A stretch of DNA of 8,591 nt. Origin: Bacilli bacterium. Its GTDB lineage: Bacteria; Bacillota_I; Bacilli_A; ML615J-28; CAG-698. Of the stretch, positions 5,057 to 8,591 are shown piece after piece. A program made the position numbers and the translations under genes. The stretch lies in assembly GCA_023228385.1 (NCBI GenBank), contig JALOBF010000062.1, positions 1-8,591 of the forward strand, in the 5' to 3' direction. The notes below the pieces were generated by a model. That model saw nothing but the letters and a program-made list of their open reading frames with translations. It was not told the origin of the DNA and ran no database searches. The first letter of the stretch is position 1; each line of letters starts with the position of its first letter.

Positions 5057-7519
5057 ATGATGAGAAATTATCACCATAAAACAATAAAAAATTCCGTTTT
5101 CTTAATTGGCATAATAATTTTTACCATAATCCTTTTAACGATAGTTCTTTTAAGGAATTTATGCGAAAAGGGCATCAAAAATATTCGTGCAGAGTCAATC
5201 CGAATCGGCGAAACAATCGAAACAGTTGTTCCTAAACCCGTTTTTTCTACTTTTGAATACTCCCGTTCCGATTTAGATAAAGCCGAATATCAAGACTTAC
5301 AAGCATTATTGGTTGATATTGCTGATAAAAATCGTGACATTGCCTATATCGCCATTTATAAAGTGATTGATAACCGGCTATTTACGGTAATCGATACCGC
5401 TTTGGATAGTATTCCCGAATTCGATGCGCAAGTCCAAGCAGATTTTTATCATATCCGGCCGCAAATTGAACCGGTATTAATAAAAAACAATAATAAAAAA
5501 GATTTACTTTCATATCGGTTTTCTCTTCTGATACCGTTTGCCGCGATGGACGGCGAGTTGTTTTTACGGATTGATTATCAGATACGAATCTGGGAGAATC
5601 TTTATTTTATCCAAATCTTTATCATTATTGGCTTGATACTTTTGTTGTTTCTTACTTTATTATTTAGTGTACGGATATTATTTAAACTGAAAAAAAAGAC
5701 TAATCAAATCAAGGAACAGCAAGATCTCATTAAGAATTTTCTGGAAAAACTTCCGTTCGGGATTGTTTTTGGTGAAAATCATGGGCAAACAATCCTTTAC
5801 GTCAACGCCACGATATCACGGATTATCGGTCGGTCGCATGATGAAATAACGGAATTCGGTTGGATGGGTTATACTCATCCTGAGGATATTGATATTATTT
5901 GTGAGCAACACAATAAACTAAAAAGCGGGGAAATAAGCAGTTATACCATTCAAAAAAGATATATTAAATCCGACGATACGATAGTTTGGGTTAAACTGTC
6001 GGTCATATCGTTTAAAACGTTTGATTCCAAGAAAGATTATTACTTATGTATTTTTGAAGATATCACGGATAGTATGCTGATTGAGACCAAATTCCAAGAA
6101 ATAAGGCGCAGTAACTCGCTGCTGCTTTCCCATCTGCACGGCATGGCTTATCGCTCCAGTTTCGATTGTAATCGGACCTTACAAACTGTCTCTTCCGGTT
6201 GTTATGAGCTGACCGGTTATCAGCCGGAACAATTAATCAATAATCACACTCTTGCTTTTAATAGTTTTATTTTAGCGGAATATCGTAAATATATTCAAGA
6301 TAAATATGATTATACCGTTAAAGGACGGGAGATATTTAAACTCGAATATCCGATTAAAACCGCTAACGGCGAAATAAAATGGGTTTATGAACAAGGGCAA
6401 GGTGTTGTTGATGAAGCCGGCCAGGTTATTGCTTTGGAAGGATTGATTATTGATATTACTAATCGTAAACAGCGGGAAAGTAAAATCGAATACCTAATCA
6501 ATCACGATCCATTAACCAATCTTTACAATCGTCGTTATTTTGAACAAACAATCAAAGAATTGGATTGTCCGGAGTATTTTCCCCTCTCATTTATTATTAC
6601 TGATATCAATGGGCTGAAAAAAATCAATGATACATTAGGTTATGAGCAAGGAGATCGCACCTTGATTGTAATCGGTCACTGGTTACAATCGGTCTGCCGG
6701 GAAAATGATGTTTTGGCCCGAACCGGTGATGATGAGTTCAGAATATTATTGCCCCATACATCATCCCGCGCCGCGGAGAGAATTGCTTGTAGAATTAATG
6801 CCGCGTTTAACGGCAAGAATCGCTACACCTTTGGCGAGCAAATGACCCTTTGCCTTTCTGTTGGTTATGCGACCAAAGAAAATGAAGATATTTCATTTAA
6901 GAACATTATTAAAACCGCCGAAGATAAAATGTTTTTAAATAAACTATTAGAAAATAAAAGTCTTCATTTTTCGGTATTGTCTTTATTAAAAGCCGCATTA
7001 TTTGCCCGCAGTCAGGAAACGGAAGCTCATAGTTTAAGATTAATTAAATATACTAAAAAAATCGGTAAATATCTTGCTTTAAAAAGTAGTGAATTAAACG
7101 ATCTTGAAATTTTTTCAATGTTACATGATATCGGTAAAATCGGTATTAATGACAATATTTTAAATAAACCGGGGAAACTAGATGAAAAGGAATGGGGGGA
7201 AATTAAAAAGCATCCGCGAATCGGATATCAGATTGCGATGGCAACACCTGATTTAAAAAAAATCGCTCCTTATATTCTATATCATCATGAACGTTGGGAC
7301 GGTTCCGGATATCCCGTGGGATTAAAGGGTGAAACAATTCCGCTGCACTCGCGGATTCTTGCCGTTGCCGATGCTTATGATGCGATGACCGAAGATCGCA
7401 TTTATCATAAAGCGATTTCAAAAAAGGAAGCAATTACGGAATTGAAGGATCATGCCGGTACCCAATTTGATCCGGAAATTGTCCGGGTTTTTATTGAAAA
7501 AGTTTTAAAATATGAATAA
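5057..7519 (+). CDS. Membrane sensor with PAS-PAS-GGDEF(degenerate)-HD-GYP, predicted c-di-GMP phosphodiesterase
   Basis: This 820-residue signalling protein is predicted to hydrolyse cyclic di-GMP. A membrane helix (about 13-33) and a second (about 182-205) bracket an extracytoplasmic domain of about 145 residues, possibly Cache-like. A charged linker leads to PAS 1 (about 222-340, ending FEDITD) and PAS 2 (about 350-468, ending IIDITNRKQ). The GGDEF domain (about 475-630) keeps DPLTNLYNRR, Asp516, IND (523-525) and GD533. Its signature reads R-T-G-D-D-E-F (555-561), so the second Gly is Asp558, and cyclase activity is doubtful. The c-di-GMP I-site RxxD is intact at Arg548-Asp551, five residues before the signature. 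The HD-GYP domain (about 640-818) is complete, with His658, HD 690-691, His719, HHERWDGSGYP (743-753) and ADAYDAMT (771-778). ATG 5057 follows GGAAGA (5045-5050); ATG 5060 is equally possible. The next gene follows after 17 nt. The domain calls are firm; the ligand is unknown. Confidence 0.93.
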   Translation: MMRNYHHKTIKNSVFLIGIIIFTIILLTIVLLRNLCEKGIKNIRAESIRIGETIETVVPKPVFSTFEYSRSDLDKAEYQDLQALLVDIADKNRDIAYIAIYKVIDNRLFTVIDTALDSIPEFDAQVQADFYHIRPQIEPVLIKNNNKKDLLSYRFSLLIPFAAMDGELFLRIDYQIRIWENLYFIQIFIIIGLILLLFLTLLFSVRILFKLKKKTNQIKEQQDLIKNFLEKLPFGIVFGENHGQTILYVNATISRIIGRSHDEITEFGWMGYTHPEDIDIICEQHNKLKSGEISSYTIQKRYIKSDDTIVWVKLSVISFKTFDSKKDYYLCIFEDITDSMLIETKFQEIRRSNSLLLSHLHGMAYRSSFDCNRTLQTVSSGCYELTGYQPEQLINNHTLAFNSFILAEYRKYIQDKYDYTVKGREIFKLEYPIKTANGEIKWVYEQGQGVVDEAGQVIALEGLIIDITNRKQRESKIEYLINHDPLTNLYNRRYFEQTIKELDCPEYFPLSFIITDINGLKKINDTLGYEQGDRTLIVIGHWLQSVCRENDVLARTGDDEFRILLPHTSSRAAERIACRINAAFNGKNRYTFGEQMTLCLSVGYATKENEDISFKNIIKTAEDKMFLNKLLENKSLHFSVLSLLKAALFARSQETEAHSLRLIKYTKKIGKYLALKSSELNDLEIFSMLHDIGKIGINDNILNKPGKLDEKEWGEIKKHPRIGYQIAMATPDLKKIAPYILYHHERWDGSGYPVGLKGETIPLHSRILAVADAYDAMTEDRIYHKAISKKEAITELKDHAGTQFDPEIVRVFIEKVLKYE

Positions 7520-7525
7520 TGATAT

Positions 7526-7529
7526 AGGT
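7526..7529 (+). promoter_or_regulatory. Weak Shine-Dalgarno deciding start 7537
   Basis: AGGT lies 7 nt before ATG 7537. A TAG at 7525-7527 is in frame upstream, so no earlier start exists in this frame. The weak site and 17-nt gap suggest co-translation on the transcript of the upstream gene. Confidence 0.5.
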
Positions 7530-7536
7530 AAGTCAA

Positions 7537-8591
7537 ATGTTGGTTGCATTTATTGAGAAAATTGGAGTTATTTTTCCCATCGGTATTATCGATGCTGTTT
7601 GTTTAATTAACGATATAGCACTGATTATACTGTCTTTATTATTTTTGCTGGGGGCGATTTATGCCCTAATCGCATCATTTAAAATAAAGAGTCTTAAGAA
7701 TAAACATCAAGATTTGCAATTGTATAGTAATTTTATCCGGACATTTGCTCATACTGAAAACAGCCTCGTTTATCTTAAAGATGAAAATTTACGTTATCTT
7801 TTTATAAATCCGGCGGTTGAAGATTTTTATCATCTTAAAGCGGACGCTATTATCGGTTTTGATGATGCCGCTATTTCCGATGAAGAATTCATCGGTTTAA
7901 AACGAAAATCGGACTTATCGGTTTTGCAAGATAAAAAGACGGTGAATTGTGAAATACGTTGGCACAACCGATTTTATGAAACCAAGAAATTCCCGGTGGT
8001 TTTGCCAACGGGAACGGTTGGGGTCGGTGCTTTTATAACCGATATTACCGAACAAATTATCAATCAAAAAAAGTTGGAACAAACTTCATTTCGTAATGAA
8101 ATTTTGCTTTCGGCAATTTTGCGTAATTATACTTCCATTCAGGAACAACTGGATTATGTGTTAAATCAAACAATTAAACTAACCGAAAGCGAATACGGGT
8201 ATGTTTATCTTTATAATGAAGAAAAAGAAGAGTTTACGCTTAATTCGTGGTCGCTAGGAGTCCTATCTGATTGCGAACTTAGCAAGAGCATAAACATACG
8301 ACGATTAAATGAAGTTGGTTTATGGGGTGAGGTTATCCGCCAAGCCCGACCGCTAATTATAAATGATTATCCTGCTTACCCCCGCCATAAAAAAGGGTAT
8401 CCGCAGGGTCATGTCCGCTTATTTAATTTTATGACCATCCCCATCATTATTGAAGGGAAAATTTTGGCGGTTGTCGGTCTTGCCAATAAACCTTACGGAT
8501 ATGATGATACTGACATTAATCAGGTTACGATATTAATGAACGGCATCTGGCATAATATCGAAAGAAGAAAAAGATCCATCGAATTAGAAAC
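7537..8591 (+). CDS. Membrane-anchored PAS-GAF sensor protein (3' partial)
   Basis: The frame is open from ATG 7537 to the window end, giving 351 residues without a stop. There is one hydrophobic N-terminal segment (about 20-48), then a basic linker. A PAS domain (about 60-172) has LVYLKDENLRYLFINPAVE at its start and the usual closing FITDITEQ. A helical connector follows, then a GAF domain of the signalling type (about 190-342). The GAF has YVYLYNEEKEEF, GLWGEVIRQARPLIINDYP, KKGYPQGHV, FMTIPIIIEGKILAVVGLANKP and YDDTDINQVTILMNGIW. The next residues (IERRKRSIELE) look like the connector to an output domain beyond the window, most often GGDEF, HD-GYP or histidine kinase in such proteins. It lies 17 nt after the HD-GYP gene with no terminator between, so the two are probably an operon. 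The sensory role is well supported; the output is unknown. Confidence 0.88.
   Translation, partial: MLVAFIEKIGVIFPIGIIDAVCLINDIALIILSLLFLLGAIYALIASFKIKSLKNKHQDLQLYSNFIRTFAHTENSLVYLKDENLRYLFINPAVEDFYHLKADAIIGFDDAAISDEEFIGLKRKSDLSVLQDKKTVNCEIRWHNRFYETKKFPVVLPTGTVGVGAFITDITEQIINQKKLEQTSFRNEILLSAILRNYTSIQEQLDYVLNQTIKLTESEYGYVYLYNEEKEEFTLNSWSLGVLSDCELSKSINIRRLNEVGLWGEVIRQARPLIINDYPAYPRHKKGYPQGHVRLFNFMTIPIIIEGKILAVVGLANKPYGYDDTDINQVTILMNGIWHNIERRKRSIELE

Noticed and set aside
1..8591. Defence system, prophage, CRISPR or mobile element
   Set aside because: No direct repeat array, transposase, integrase, restriction or toxin-antitoxin gene is visible. All coding regions are ordinary envelope, metabolic or signalling types.
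1..8591. Mollicute-type reassignment of TGA to Trp
   Set aside because: Trp is encoded by TGG throughout, no frame is broken by an internal TGA, and the gene at 3214-3780 ends in TGA at the expected family C-terminus.

Overview
This window comes from an AT-rich bacterium with the standard genetic code: TGG serves for Trp, and TAA or TGA for stop. Shine-Dalgarno sites are strong, sigma-A-type promoters are near consensus, and two compact intrinsic terminators are clear. A lipoprotein with a CHAP domain and a RocA-type dehydrogenase also fit Bacillota or a close relative. I cannot place it more finely. All genes are on the + strand and there is no gene-free stretch over 120 bases. I see no tRNA, rRNA, CRISPR array, insertion sequence or phage integrase.

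Layout. (1) Positions 1-254 hold the C-terminal end of a 1-pyrroline-5-carboxylate dehydrogenase, followed by a weak terminator-like hairpin. (2) Positions 371-1687 encode a two-membrane-segment Wzz-like polysaccharide co-polymerase with no kinase domain, closed by a good terminator at 1684-1714. (3) Positions 1780-3111 encode a lipoprotein with about three Ig-like (Big_2) domains and a CHAP cysteine amidase/endopeptidase domain. (4) Positions 3214-3780 encode a five-pass membrane protein that I assign to DUF6512. (5) Positions 3857-4939 encode a full-length NahK-like (APH-fold) protein whose catalytic and metal-binding residues appear replaced. It is a monocistronic unit with a textbook promoter and terminator. 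(6) Positions 5057-7519 encode an 820-residue membrane sensor with two PAS domains, a degenerate GGDEF domain (GDDEF) and an intact HD-GYP domain. (7) From 7537 to the window end runs the N-terminal part of a second membrane sensor with PAS and GAF domains, 17 nt downstream and probably in the same operon.

How the genes fit together. The left half (co-polymerase and CHAP lipoprotein) concerns the cell envelope, the right end concerns cyclic-di-GMP turnover, and a predicted pseudokinase sits between them. Gene proximity is the only evidence linking these parts. Most genes look like separate transcription units, so I do not claim one integrated system. The best leads are the NahK-family pseudokinase with a perfect palindrome inside its promoter spacer, and the GDDEF/HD-GYP protein, which keeps an RxxD inhibitory-site motif despite the degenerate active site. 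All family assignments are from memory and by eye, without database searches.
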